This document shows, one piece after another, positions 1 to 7,299 of a stretch of DNA of 13,788 nucleotides. A program made the translations under genes and the position numbers. This DNA comes from an uncultured Lachnobacterium sp. GTDB taxonomy: Bacteria > Bacillota > Clostridia > Lachnospirales > Lachnospiraceae. Each line of letters opens with the position of its first letter. Position 1 is the stretch's first letter. The notes beneath the pieces were generated by a model. It saw nothing but the letters and a program-made list of their open reading frames with translations. It was not told the DNA's origin and made no database searches. The DNA is taken from assembly GCA_900552085.1 (NCBI GenBank), contig URYB01000038.1, positions 1 through 13,788 on the forward strand. Direction: 5' to 3'.

Positions 1-693
1 CCAAAAGATTTTGATAACCGCGGTCGGTGCATCCCCCCCTGTAATCGGCAGCTTCTGCCCGCCACGAAACTCATATGCTCTCGTAAAATGCAGGAGCAGA
101 CTATTGAATTCCAGACGCATATCATCATCCCACCGCGTCGTGCACCCGGTAAGTTCTAACAATTCCTGCGCCAATCCTAATTTAGAAAATTCGATATTGA
201 ACAGTCCGGTCACTTCATTAAATTTCATATACTCATAATATACTTTGACTGCCTCATCCTCAGAATATTTCGGAATTTTACGTGTCACATTTGCGACAAT
301 CGAATCCGCTTTAAAATATTTTAAAACACTGACTCTTTTATTTCCCTCTACAACATAGTAGCGGTTCATATATTCATAAGCAACAATCGGATCTCGAATT
401 CCTTCATTTACCTGGGCATCCGACAAATTAGCCCATTTGATGGCAAACTCTGTATTCTCTCCGAGAATTGGCATAAAATTCGATGCAAAAGAAACTGTAC
501 GTCCCATGGTAGAAGTACCCACAACAAAATCCAACGGTATCTGTATCAATCCCATATTCTGCTCTGTCCGGATATCCTCTCTCGAAAGAATATCATCCAA
601 AACCGGAAGATATGGAAAACGTCCACGATAGACACAGGACTTATATTCTTTTTTACCAAGTTTTAAGGCTTCCTGATATTCTGTCTCTCCCAT
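1..693 (-). CDS. ParB/Srx-like N-terminal domain protein, probable BMP-family protein (5' part only)
   Basis: An uninterrupted reading frame of 231 codons runs from ATG at 693 to the left edge, so the 3' part is missing. The start is supported by an AAAGGAGAT ribosome binding site (699-707) and a promoter at 740-768. The N-terminus is polar with no signal peptide or membrane segment. Residues about 45-127 (a GLIQIPLDFVVGT stretch, then EGNKRVSVLKYF at 116-127) resemble the ParB/sulfiredoxin-like fold, where a GxxR-type motif follows a beta strand. From family memory, Lachnospiraceae encode proteins of about 700 residues that start like this and carry a C-terminal BMP-type (purine-nucleoside substrate-binding) domain. 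That domain would lie outside the window and cannot be confirmed here. Coding status is certain; the family call is moderate and the function unknown. It is divergent from the chemotaxis pair at 861-1802. Confidence 0.6.
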   Translation of the reverse strand, partial: MGETEYQEALKLGKKEYKSCVYRGRFPYLPVLDDILSREDIRTEQNMGLIQIPLDFVVGTSTMGRTVSFASNFMPILGENTEFAIKWANLSDAQVNEGIRDPIVAYEYMNRYYVVEGNKRVSVLKYFKADSIVANVTRKIPKYSEDEAVKVYYEYMKFNEVTGLFNIEFSKLGLAQELLELTGCTTRWDDDMRLEFNSLLLHFTRAYEFRGGQKLPITGGDAPTAVIKIFW

Positions 694-739
694 ATGCTAT
701 CTCCTTTATTTATAGGCTTTTTAGTTTTTAGCTGTTTCA

Positions 740-768
740 ATTTTACCATATCTGTGGTATGATACCAA
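740..768 (-). promoter_or_regulatory. Promoter of the ParB-like gene
   Basis: Reading leftward: -35 TTGGTA (763-768), a 17-nt spacer, and -10 TAAAAT (740-745) with an extended TGG directly upstream (746-748). An 11-bp palindrome, GGTATGATACC (756-766), covers the -35 and spacer and could be an operator. The predicted leader is about 40 nt. Confidence 0.55.
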
Positions 769-816
769 TGATAATTGAAAAAAAACGAATATTTTCTTTC
801 CTTATTGGTAGATATT

Positions 817-825
817 TGCTATAAT
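817..825 (+). promoter_or_regulatory. Extended -10 promoter of the cheC-like/cheY unit
   Basis: TGCTATAAT (817-825) is a perfect extended -10 box about 35 nt before the ATG at 861. The -35 hexamer at the matching distance (about 797-802) is poor, which is tolerated with an extended -10. No sigma-D type flagellar box (TAAA / GCCGATAT) was recognised. Confidence 0.5.
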
Positions 826-860
826 TACTATTAGGAAATAGGTACTATGGAGGAAAGTAT

Positions 861-1442
861 ATGGAGAGTATTTCACTGGAACAGGCTGACATCATCGGCG
901 AGATTGCAAATATCTGCACTGGTACTGCTGCAACCGCGCTGAGCATGATCATAAACCGGCCAACCAATATCACAACTCCCAAAGTCGAAGTCTTAACAAA
1001 AGAGGGACTGCTTGGGGATGATGATACTATTCTTATCAAAGTTCCATACACGAAGGGATTGGATGGAACAAATTTAATGGTGCTTGACAGACACGATGCT
1101 TTGATTATCGCAAACCTTATGATGGGTGGGGACGGCACCGGCATTTCAAACATGCAGATAGACGAATTAACACTATCCGCGATCTCAGAGGCAATGAACC
1201 AGATGTGTGGTTCTATCGCAACATCGATGGCGTCTTTGTTGCAACAGCCTACGGACATTGGTTTCCCACTAATCAATTGTACCGAACAAAAGACCTTTGA
1301 AATTCCGGAAGAGTTATGTAACGGAAACGATATTGTAAAAGTTTCGTTCCGTTTGATTGTTGATAATCTTATCGACAGCAGATTGGTACAGTTATATCCA
1401 GTCAGTATTGTAAAACAGATTTTAAAACAGGAGGAAATATAA
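861..1442 (+). CDS. Stand-alone CheC/FliY-type CheY-P phosphatase
   Basis: The 193-residue protein is a complete CheC-family domain. Both catalytic consensus copies, [D/S]xxxExxN followed 23 residues later by P, are intact: D10, E14, N17, P40 and S106, E110, N113, P136. CheC, CheX and FliY use this E/N pair to dephosphorylate CheY-P. The sequence matches the middle catalytic core of Bacillus FliY (TGTAATALS, MMGGDGTG, SEAMNQMCGSIATSM, IDSRLVQLYP) more closely than CheC. It lacks the N-terminal CheY-binding peptide of FliY and the C-terminal FliN/SpoA motor-switch domain. It is therefore probably a cytoplasmic phosphatase rather than a switch-complex subunit. GGAGGAAAG lies at 849-857. Its stop TAA directly abuts the cheY ATG, and the partner is presumably that CheY. 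Confidence 0.85.
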   Translation: MESISLEQADIIGEIANICTGTAATALSMIINRPTNITTPKVEVLTKEGLLGDDDTILIKVPYTKGLDGTNLMVLDRHDALIIANLMMGGDGTGISNMQIDELTLSAISEAMNQMCGSIATSMASLLQQPTDIGFPLINCTEQKTFEIPEELCNGNDIVKVSFRLIVDNLIDSRLVQLYPVSIVKQILKQEEI

Positions 1443-1802
1443 ATGGCAAAGATTTTAATCGTTGATGACGCGGCATTTATGAGAATGATGCTCAAGGATA
1501 TCTTAACGAAGGGTGGATTTGAAATTGCAGGTGAAGCTGCTGACGGTGTGGAAGCAGTTGCAAAGTACGGTGAATTGAAGCCAGATCTTGTTACACTTGA
1601 TATTACCATGCCAAACAAAGATGGTATTCAGGCACTCAAAGAAATTAAAGCCGCTGATCCAAATGCTACCTGTGTTATGTGCTCTGCTATGGGACAGCAG
1701 TCCATGGTTATCGAAGCAATTCAGGCAGGTGCAAAAGATTTCATCGTAAAGCCATTCCAGGCCGATCGTGTATTAGAGTCTATCCGCAAAATTTTAGGTT
1801 AG
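1443..1802 (+). CDS. cheY: Chemotaxis response regulator CheY
   Basis: This is a single receiver domain of 119 residues with no output domain. The acidic pair D8/D9, phospho-acceptor D53 (in LDITMP), switch residue S81 and conserved K103 (in VKPF) are all present. This is the CheY form that binds the flagellar switch when phosphorylated. The ATG follows the upstream stop without a gap, with AGGAGGAAA at 1429-1437 inside the end of the phosphatase gene, so the two are translationally coupled. Pairing a receiver with a CheY-P phosphatase suggests a tuned signal-termination module. A hairpin terminator follows at once. Other small receivers such as Spo0F share this layout, but the phosphatase neighbour and the RMMLKDIL and MGQQSMV segments favour CheY. 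Confidence 0.9.
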   Translation: MAKILIVDDAAFMRMMLKDILTKGGFEIAGEAADGVEAVAKYGELKPDLVTLDITMPNKDGIQALKEIKAADPNATCVMCSAMGQQSMVIEAIQAGAKDFIVKPFQADRVLESIRKILG

Positions 1803-1821
1803 AATACACATACATAAAAAG

Positions 1822-1861
1822 AAAGTGTACATTCCGACGCAAGTCGGATGTACACTTTTTT
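1822..1861. terminator. Bidirectional terminator between cheY and mecA
   Basis: The stem arms are 1822-1838 and 1843-1858, pairing over 16 bp with one bulged T and a GCAA tetraloop (1839-1842). A six-T run follows on the plus strand (1856-1861) and a TTTCTTTTT tract follows on the minus strand. It can end both convergent transcripts, the cheC-like/cheY unit and the ispF-to-mecA operon. Confidence 0.9.
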
Positions 1862-1878
1862 GTATAGAAAATTCTTTC

Positions 1879-2535
1879 TTATAATTGCTGTAAAGTCTCG
1901 ATTGCTTTCTCTTTTAAGATCACTTCTCCATGCTCTTCAATAAACGCCTTCCGCTGCGCGCCTACCTGAATATCATCTGCGTACTCGTCCGTCAATGCCG
2001 AAAGCCTCTTCACACTATCCTGGTTTTCCTCTGACAAATCCATAATAAGCATATAAGCGTCTTCGTATTTATACAGCATATTAAATGGAACGTTTTCCAT
2101 TACGACCAGCTTTGCAAAACGCGTAAGAATATCCATACTGCGAAATACGATTGTCACAAGAACTCTCGGATGCTCCCCATCTGCACTTTCCTGCGCGCCA
2201 GCTTCTCCCAGTTCTTTCCATTTCTGCTGTGGAATCGAACTCAAAAGCCCATTCACAATATCCTTCAGATGTTCCATCATCTCATCCGATCCCGGATGTT
2301 CCGAAAAAGTGAGTGCCAGCGTATGATCCGACATAAAATCTGCACGGACAGTTTTAATTCCCATGTCAAATTTCGTCTCAAAACGCTGCTCTGCCATATC
2401 AAAAATCTGATTCACAAATTCCTGTGTCCGTTCTCCGTTGCTCATGATTTCTTCCATGGTATAGCCCATATCCAGAATTTCCTGTTCCGAAATCACACAG
2501 CGAATTGTATGTTTTCCGACTCTTGAAAATTGCAT
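1879..2535 (-). CDS. mecA: Adaptor protein MecA
   Basis: The 218-residue protein has the two-domain MecA layout. The N-terminal substrate-binding part (residues about 1-85) begins MQFSRVGKHTIRCVISEQEI, like Bacillus MecA. An acidic, polar linker (about 105-120) follows. The C-terminal ClpC-binding part (about 122-218) holds the VFRSMDILTRFAK and MLIMDLSEE segments, and the protein ends KAIETLQQL, close to the family's ALETIKK ending. MecA delivers proteins to ClpC-ClpP and helps assemble the ClpC hexamer; in Bacillus it controls the competence regulator ComK. It is the last gene of the operon: its ATG lies 4 nt after the sigH stop, and a GAGGGTGAGG ribosome site overlaps the sigH 3' end, so translation is probably coupled. 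The substrate here is unknown. Confidence 0.85.
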   Translation of the reverse strand: MQFSRVGKHTIRCVISEQEILDMGYTMEEIMSNGERTQEFVNQIFDMAEQRFETKFDMGIKTVRADFMSDHTLALTFSEHPGSDEMMEHLKDIVNGLLSSIPQQKWKELGEAGAQESADGEHPRVLVTIVFRSMDILTRFAKLVVMENVPFNMLYKYEDAYMLIMDLSEENQDSVKRLSALTDEYADDIQVGAQRKAFIEEHGEVILKEKAIETLQQL

Positions 2536-2539
2536 AGCC

Positions 2540-3145
2540 TCACCCTCTTTCTTCCTGTTTCATCTGTTTTACTTTCTGTCGAATACGCTGCAATGCATTG
2601 TCAATCGATTTTGGCGATTTCTTCATCAACTGCGCAATCTGTATATAATTATTTCCATCCAGATAAAATGCCAGCACTTCATTCTCCATTTTACTCAGCC
2701 GCCCATTCAGGCGCTGCTTAAAATCTTCCCAGACTTCTTTTTCTATTACGAGCTGCTCCGGGCTTTGCGACTGTCCAAGTAACGCATCCTCCACTTTCAT
2801 TCCATCCTCGGATTCCCCTGTAGAAAAGGAAATATACGTATTCAGTGGCTGATGCTTTTTGCGGTTTGATGCCTGAAGCGCAGAGTATAGCTGACGGTTA
2901 ATGCAAAGCTCCGCAAAATGATAAAAGCTTGCTTCCCGCTCCTCCTGATAATCACGAATCGCCTTAAAAAGTCCGATCATCCCTTCCTGGATAAGATCCT
3001 CGGTCTCGCCTCCCATCAGATACATGGCATTCGTGCGTTTCCGCACAAGAGGCTTATACTTTTCAAGAATGTAATCCGTTACTTCATCCTCTCCCCGTCT
3101 TAATTTGGCAATCAGTTCCTCATCGGAAAATGCGTCGTAACACAT
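2540..3145 (-). CDS. sigH: RNA polymerase sigma factor SigH (Spo0H type)
   Basis: The 201-residue sigma-70-family protein is close to Bacillus SigH (218 residues). Region 2 covers about residues 25-95, with the core-binding segment DLIQEGMIGLFKAIRDY at 50-66 and the -10 recognition helix FAELCINRQLYSAL at 77-90. Region 4 is at about 135-195, with a helix-turn-helix ending in SPKSIDNALQRIRQKV. The KSIDNALQR sequence is diagnostic of SigH. SigH directs early-sporulation and competence genes in Bacilli and Clostridia. The N-terminus is about 15 residues shorter than in Bacillus. The gene starts 19 nt after rlmB with a GGGAAGGG ribosome site. The usual yacP/rae1 gene between rlmB and sigH is absent. 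Confidence 0.9.
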   Translation of the reverse strand: MCYDAFSDEELIAKLRRGEDEVTDYILEKYKPLVRKRTNAMYLMGGETEDLIQEGMIGLFKAIRDYQEEREASFYHFAELCINRQLYSALQASNRKKHQPLNTYISFSTGESEDGMKVEDALLGQSQSPEQLVIEKEVWEDFKQRLNGRLSKMENEVLAFYLDGNNYIQIAQLMKKSPKSIDNALQRIRQKVKQMKQEERG

Positions 3146-3164
3146 CCTCTTCCCTTCCCGGATA

Positions 3165-3911
3165 TTATCCCTTTTTCATACGCTGACGTAAAATTTCATA
3201 AGCCAGCACGCCAGTTGCCACCGATGCATTCAATGAATCAATATCACCTTTCATCGGAATCGATGCTACCATATCACAGTTCTTTTTTACCAGCTGGCTG
3301 ACGCCTTCCCCTTCATTTCCAATCACAAGGCCGATCGAACCGGTCAGATCCATATCATACATAACGGTTCCGTCCATATCGGCACATACGAACCACATGC
3401 CCTTGTCCTTTAACTCCTTCATTGTATTGGAGATGTTTGTCACTTTTGCAACCGGTGTATAATTGATAGCTCCCGCCGAAGTGCGGGCAACTGTCGGTGT
3501 CAGACCGACTGCACGGCGCTTTGGAATGATTACCCCATGTGCGCCCACCTGATTGGCCGTACGCAAAATAGCACCAAGATTGTGCGGGTCTTCGATCCCA
3601 TCAAGAATAATGATAAACGGCGGCTCGCCTTTTGCTTCTGCCGCAGTAAGAATATCTTCCACTTCCGCGTACTCATATGCGGCAGATACCGCGATCACAC
3701 CCTGATGTTTTCCTGTCTCAGAAATCTGATCAAGCCGTTCTTTTGCCACATAATTGATAATGGTGTCGTGTTTTCTCGCCTCTCTTGTGATGGAACGCAC
3801 CGGTCCATCCTGGCATCCGTCGAGCACATACAATTTATCAATTGTCTTTCCGGAACGAAATGCCTCTAACACCGCATTGCGTCCCTCAATTTTACTTTCT
3901 TCGTATCCCAT
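3165..3911 (-). CDS. rlmB: 23S rRNA (guanosine-2'-O-)-methyltransferase RlmB
   Basis: The 248-residue TrmH/SPOUT methyltransferase has an N-terminal substrate-binding domain (residues about 6-80, starting IEGRNAVLEAF) and a C-terminal knotted catalytic domain. The three SPOUT motifs are intact: DPHNLGAILRTA (108-119), GNEGEG (198-203) and SLNASVA (226-232). The family uses S-adenosylmethionine to methylate the ribose of G2251 in the 23S rRNA P loop, acting on the maturing large subunit. The start ATG has an AAAAGGAAAA ribosome site. It follows mrnC by 73 nt and precedes sigH by 19 nt, matching the usual Firmicutes order. A TrmH-like tRNA methylase is the alternative, but length and context favour RlmB. 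Confidence 0.9.
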   Translation of the reverse strand: MGYEESKIEGRNAVLEAFRSGKTIDKLYVLDGCQDGPVRSITREARKHDTIINYVAKERLDQISETGKHQGVIAVSAAYEYAEVEDILTAAEAKGEPPFIIILDGIEDPHNLGAILRTANQVGAHGVIIPKRRAVGLTPTVARTSAGAINYTPVAKVTNISNTMKELKDKGMWFVCADMDGTVMYDMDLTGSIGLVIGNEGEGVSQLVKKNCDMVASIPMKGDIDSLNASVATGVLAYEILRQRMKKG

Positions 3912-3984
3912 GTATTTTTCCTTTTCTACCTGTTTTCTCTGCTTTCACCGCAGATAGATTTTCTATTTCTCTATCCGGTATTGA

Positions 3985-4419
3985 CTATACGGACAATTTC
4001 AATCCATCGATTGCATTCTTTGTCAGTTCTACCGCACGTGCAAACTGATCCGTCAGATAAAGATAACCGATTACCGCCTCAAGACCCGTTGCCTTACGAT
4101 AATCCGCCATCGTGGCATTCTTTGCCATCGTATAGGATTTTGCATTGCGGCCCCTGCGGTATATATCCGCTTCTTTCTGCGTCAGCTGTGGCTCTAAATA
4201 CTCTATGATGAGCGCCTGCGTATGCGCCTTGACAATGCTGCTGGTCCGCTGATGCAGCTGGTTCGGCCGGGTATTTCCTTTTCCGACCACAACCGAGCGA
4301 ATGATCAAATCAAAAATACAATCTCCAATATATGCAAGGGTGAGGGGAGAATATGTCCGGATATCCACATCTGCAAGTTCAAATTGTTCCTTGATATATG
4401 CGTCAATTCCTTTTTCCAT
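3985..4419 (-). CDS. mrnC: Mini-ribonuclease III
   Basis: This is a 144-residue RNase III catalytic domain without a double-stranded-RNA-binding domain, as expected for Mini-III, which matures 23S rRNA ends. The signature LAYIGDCIFDLIIR (about 28-41) carries the catalytic acidic residues, and a second conserved segment, GLEAVIGYLYL, is at 112-122. The start was set at ATG 4417-4419. Its A is shared with the last base of the cysS stop (TAATG), and GGGAG lies 8 nt upstream at 4428-4432. A longer reading from a TTG at 4434 is possible but has weaker support. The one-base overlap with cysS implies translational coupling. The cysS-mrnC-rlmB order is conserved in Firmicutes. Confidence 0.9.
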   Translation of the reverse strand: MEKGIDAYIKEQFELADVDIRTYSPLTLAYIGDCIFDLIIRSVVVGKGNTRPNQLHQRTSSIVKAHTQALIIEYLEPQLTQKEADIYRRGRNAKSYTMAKNATMADYRKATGLEAVIGYLYLTDQFARAVELTKNAIDGLKLSV

Positions 4420-5846
4420 TAAACAAGCTCCCAAACAACCCCTTCACGGGTATCTTTAATTGCAACGCCCTTTGCTAAAAGTTCATCTCTGATGGCATCT
4501 GCCTTTGCAAAGTCTTTCGCTTTCTTTGCAGCTGCACGCTCTGCAATTTTCTCATTAATAAAAGTCTCAAGTTCTGCATCCGCCGTAGTGCCTGCTTCGA
4601 GAAGCTTTGCTCCCGCAGTCGTAAGATTGAGTGAAAGCACGCGGTCAAAATCATTGAGTAATGCAAGTTTTGTTGCATCATTGATATCGGCTTTTACTAC
4701 GTCATAGACAACCGTAATTGCCATGGAAGTATTCAGATCATTACAGATTGCATCCTCAAACTTTGCTTTATACTCGTCAAATACCTTCTGATCAACTTCT
4801 CCTTCCTCTTTGAATCCGGCAATCTTCTTTACCAGTTTCTCGTATGCACTCTCTACATTGTCCAGATTCTCGTATGAGAATACGAGTGGTTTACGATAGT
4901 GTGACTGCAAGCAGAACATACGGTATGCAACCGGATCGTATCCTTTTTCTTCGAGTAACGATACGGTGAGGAAATCCCCCTTGGATTTGCTCATCTTACC
5001 GGACTGGTCGTTCAGATGGTTCACATGGAACCAGTAGTTGCACCATTTATGCCCAATGTAAGACTCGGACTGTGCAATCTCATTGGTGTGATGCGGGAAG
5101 ATGTTGTCCACACCGCCACAATGAATATCCATATACTCACCGAGATGCTTCATACTGATGCAGGAGCACTCGATGTGCCATCCAGGGTATCCAACACCCC
5201 ATGGGCTATCCCACTTCAGTGCCTGATCCTCAAACTTTGATTTGGTAAACCAGAGTACAAAGTCATTGACATTACGTTTGTTCTCATCCGCCTCGACATC
5301 ATCGCGGACACCAACCTGAAGCTGCTCCTTCTCTACTGCGGAAGAAAATACAAAATAATCGTCCAGCTTACTTGTATCAAAATACACATTGCCTCCGGCA
5401 ATATATGCATATCCCTTCTCCAGTAAAACTTCGATCATGTGAATAAATTCCGGAATACAATTGGTTGCCGGTTCTACGACATCCGGTCTCTTGATATTTA
5501 ATTTCTTACAATCACTGAAAAATGCATCTGTATAGAACTTTGCCACTTCCATGACAGTCTTGTGCTCACGCTTTGCACCTTTGAGCATTTTGTCCTCACC
5601 GGTGTCTGCATCGGAAGATAAATGTCCGACATCTGTGATATTCATTACGCGTTTTACATCATAACCGACATAGCGCAGTCCTTTTTCGAGGACATCTTCC
5701 ATGATATAACTGCGAAGATTTCCAATGTGCGCAAAATGATATACGGTCGGTCCGCATGTATACATTGCAATCTTTCCATCCTCATGAGGAATGACTGTCT
5801 CGATCTGTCTTGTTAACGTATTGTAAAAGCGAAATTTATTCTCCAT
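4419..5846 (-). CDS. cysS: Cysteine--tRNA ligase
   Basis: The 475-residue class I aminoacyl-tRNA synthetase has the normal CysRS length. The HIGH-type motif is HIGN at 40-43, following the CGPTVY segment, and KMSKS is at 284-288. The four zinc ligands that select cysteine are present: C31, C227 (GWHIEC), H252 and E256 (FPHHTNEIAQS). The C-terminal anticodon-binding helical region ends with the typical KAKDFAKADAIRDEL segment. It attaches cysteine to tRNA-Cys in the cytoplasm. Upstream, cysE (68 nt away) makes the cysteine precursor O-acetylserine, so supply and use of cysteine are co-transcribed. The cysE-cysS gap is too short for a T-box leader. Confidence 0.97.
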   Translation of the reverse strand: MENKFRFYNTLTRQIETVIPHEDGKIAMYTCGPTVYHFAHIGNLRSYIMEDVLEKGLRYVGYDVKRVMNITDVGHLSSDADTGEDKMLKGAKREHKTVMEVAKFYTDAFFSDCKKLNIKRPDVVEPATNCIPEFIHMIEVLLEKGYAYIAGGNVYFDTSKLDDYFVFSSAVEKEQLQVGVRDDVEADENKRNVNDFVLWFTKSKFEDQALKWDSPWGVGYPGWHIECSCISMKHLGEYMDIHCGGVDNIFPHHTNEIAQSESYIGHKWCNYWFHVNHLNDQSGKMSKSKGDFLTVSLLEEKGYDPVAYRMFCLQSHYRKPLVFSYENLDNVESAYEKLVKKIAGFKEEGEVDQKVFDEYKAKFEDAICNDLNTSMAITVVYDVVKADINDATKLALLNDFDRVLSLNLTTAGAKLLEAGTTADAELETFINEKIAERAAAKKAKDFAKADAIRDELLAKGVAIKDTREGVVWELV

Positions 5847-5914
5847 CTTTCCATCCTCTGTTTTCTAAATGTATTACCTATTATTTTACAATATTTCCGG
5901 TAAAAATCCTATAT

Positions 5915-6589
5915 CTAATCCGCATTTTTTTCGGATATCTGCTCAAATTTCGCAGCAAACTGGGCAATTGCTTCCTGCATCTGCTTTGTCTGCCTGCGCC
6001 ACTTGGCAATTTCTTCTTCCACCGGGTCCGGAAGATTCGTCTGATCCATATCTTCCTGTGGCAGTCTGACATCATTATGTTTTACCACCCGCCCCGGAAC
6101 ACCGACGACTGTCGCGTTATCCGGCACTTCTTTGATCACAACTGCACCCGCGCCGATTTTACTGTTATCGCCCACCTTAAAAGAGCCTAACACTTTCGCT
6201 CCTGCGGAGACCATCACGTTATTTCCAAGTGTTGGATGGCGCTTTCCCTGCTCCTTGCCGGTTCCTCCTAAAGTCACGCCCTGATAAAGTGTACAGTTAT
6301 CCCCGATGATCGTTGTCTCCCCGATAATCACACCACTTCCGTGATCGATAAACAGGCCCTTTCCAATCTGCGCGCCCGGATGAATTTCAATTCCGCTTTT
6401 TCTGGCTGCGCGCTGGGAAATCCACCGCGCCCAAAAATAATGGCCTTTTTCATACAGCCGGTGCGCTCTCCGGTAACTGAGCATCACACGAAAACTTGGA
6501 TATAAAAATACTTCCATATTGGAATGTATCGCCGGATCTCTTTCCCGGATAATCGCGATCTCTTCTTTTACTGTTTTCCAAAAGCCCAT
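5915..6589 (-). CDS. cysE: Serine O-acetyltransferase
   Basis: The 224-residue protein transfers acetyl from acetyl-CoA to serine, the committed step of cysteine synthesis. It has a short N-terminal helical domain (about 1-65, with RERDPA), then a left-handed beta-helix of hexapeptide repeats (about 66-170). The latter contains IDHGSGVIIGE with the D82/H83 catalytic pair, GVTLGGTGKEQGKRHPT (104-120) and VVGVPGRVV. The ATG at 6589 was chosen because AGGAAG lies 5 nt upstream (6595-6600) and the protein then starts MGFWKTVKEEI, like other short-form enzymes; the frame also stays open upstream to a TTG at 6610. After the beta-helix there is a tail of about 50 residues, charged and probably helical (DPVEEEIAKWRRQTKQMQEA), absent from the Bacillus enzyme. 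It could affect oligomerisation or binding of cysteine synthase. Confidence 0.93.
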   Translation of the reverse strand: MGFWKTVKEEIAIIRERDPAIHSNMEVFLYPSFRVMLSYRRAHRLYEKGHYFWARWISQRAARKSGIEIHPGAQIGKGLFIDHGSGVIIGETTIIGDNCTLYQGVTLGGTGKEQGKRHPTLGNNVMVSAGAKVLGSFKVGDNSKIGAGAVVIKEVPDNATVVGVPGRVVKHNDVRLPQEDMDQTNLPDPVEEEIAKWRRQTKQMQEAIAQFAAKFEQISEKNAD

Positions 6590-6663
6590 ATGCACTTCCT
6601 GCTTTTTCAAATCCTCTGTGATAGTTTATGCAGAAAGCAAAGCTTTTGACAGTATTTCTCTTT

Positions 6664-7206
6664 TTATTTTCCGCGACTGCATCCACTGCAGCCGCTGCAC
6701 CGGTCACCGCCACCCACTAACATGCTGCTCTCATAAAATCCGGTCAGCGAACAGATTGCATTGGCAGAAATACCTTCCTGCGCTCCGGTAAATCCCAGTC
6801 CTTCCTCTGTCGTGGCCTTAATATTCACCTGATTCTTCGCAATCCGAAGTGTATCTGCCACGTTCTGCTCCATCTGCTCAATATATGGACGAAGCTTTGG
6901 TTTCTGTGCGATCACGGTCGCATCAATGTTCTCGATCACATACCCTTCTTTTTCAATCAGATCTCTGACATGTTCCAACAATTTCATGCTCGAAATTCCT
7001 GCATACTGCGGGTCTGTGTCCGGAAAATGTTTTCCGATATCTCCCAATGCCGCCGCGCCGAGCAACGCATCCATGATGGCATGCACCAGCACATCCGCAT
7101 CAGAATGCCCCAAAAGTCCAAGCGTATGCGGTACGGTAACTCCACCTAAGATCAGATCCCGTCCCTCTACCAGTTTGTGTACATCATATCCCATTCCTAC
7201 ACGCAT
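6664..7206 (-). CDS. ispF: 2-C-methyl-D-erythritol 2,4-cyclodiphosphate synthase with cysteine-rich tail
   Basis: The 180-residue protein catalyses the cyclising step of the MEP isoprenoid pathway, releasing CMP. Metal ligands D8, H10 (in YDVH) and H42 (in SDADVLVH) are in place, and the conserved GDIGKHFPDTDP, KATTEEGLGFTG and EGISANAIC segments follow. ATG 7206 is preceded by AGGAG at 7214-7218, seven bases away; the frame's upstream extension has no support. Typical IspF ends about 160 residues in. Here a tail of about 20 residues follows, ending in GGGDRCSGCSGCSRGK with three cysteines in CxxCxxC spacing. It is the first gene of the operon. No ispD is adjacent. Confidence 0.93.
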   Translation of the reverse strand: MRVGMGYDVHKLVEGRDLILGGVTVPHTLGLLGHSDADVLVHAIMDALLGAAALGDIGKHFPDTDPQYAGISSMKLLEHVRDLIEKEGYVIENIDATVIAQKPKLRPYIEQMEQNVADTLRIAKNQVNIKATTEEGLGFTGAQEGISANAICSLTGFYESSMLVGGGDRCSGCSGCSRGK

Positions 7207-7270
7207 TATTTTTCTCCTGTTATCTTTTATAAATTTAATTTTACTTATTGTTACCTTTTGAACCGTTATT

Positions 7271-7299
7271 ATTATACAAAAAAGCAGGGCACAGCGCAA
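7271..7299 (-). promoter_or_regulatory. Promoter of the ispF-cysE-cysS-mrnC-rlmB-sigH-mecA operon
   Basis: Reading leftward: -35 TTGCGC (7294-7299), a 17-nt spacer and a perfect -10 TATAAT (7271-7276). The ispF ATG is about 65 nt downstream. The -35 and spacer lie inside the 3' arm and T-run of the pta terminator (7278-7326), so the two signals are physically merged. No other good promoter was seen before ispF. Intergenic gaps along the operon are 74, 68, -1, 73, 19 and 4 nt. Confidence 0.65.

Noticed and set aside
839..847. TAGGTACTA before the phosphatase gene as a fourth copy of the 11400-11584 element
   Set aside because: Only one arm matches, with no partner 31 nt away and no second period; a nine-base match in A/T-rich sequence can be chance.
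845..1618. Long minus-strand open frame of 257 codons opposite the phosphatase and cheY
   Set aside because: It is a shadow of two well-supported plus-strand genes, has no recognisable domain, and no ribosome site was found to support it.
5847..5914. T-box leader for cysS or cysE
   Set aside because: The gaps before cysS (68 nt), cysE (74 nt) and ispF (about 65-nt leader) are too short, and no T-box core motif was seen.
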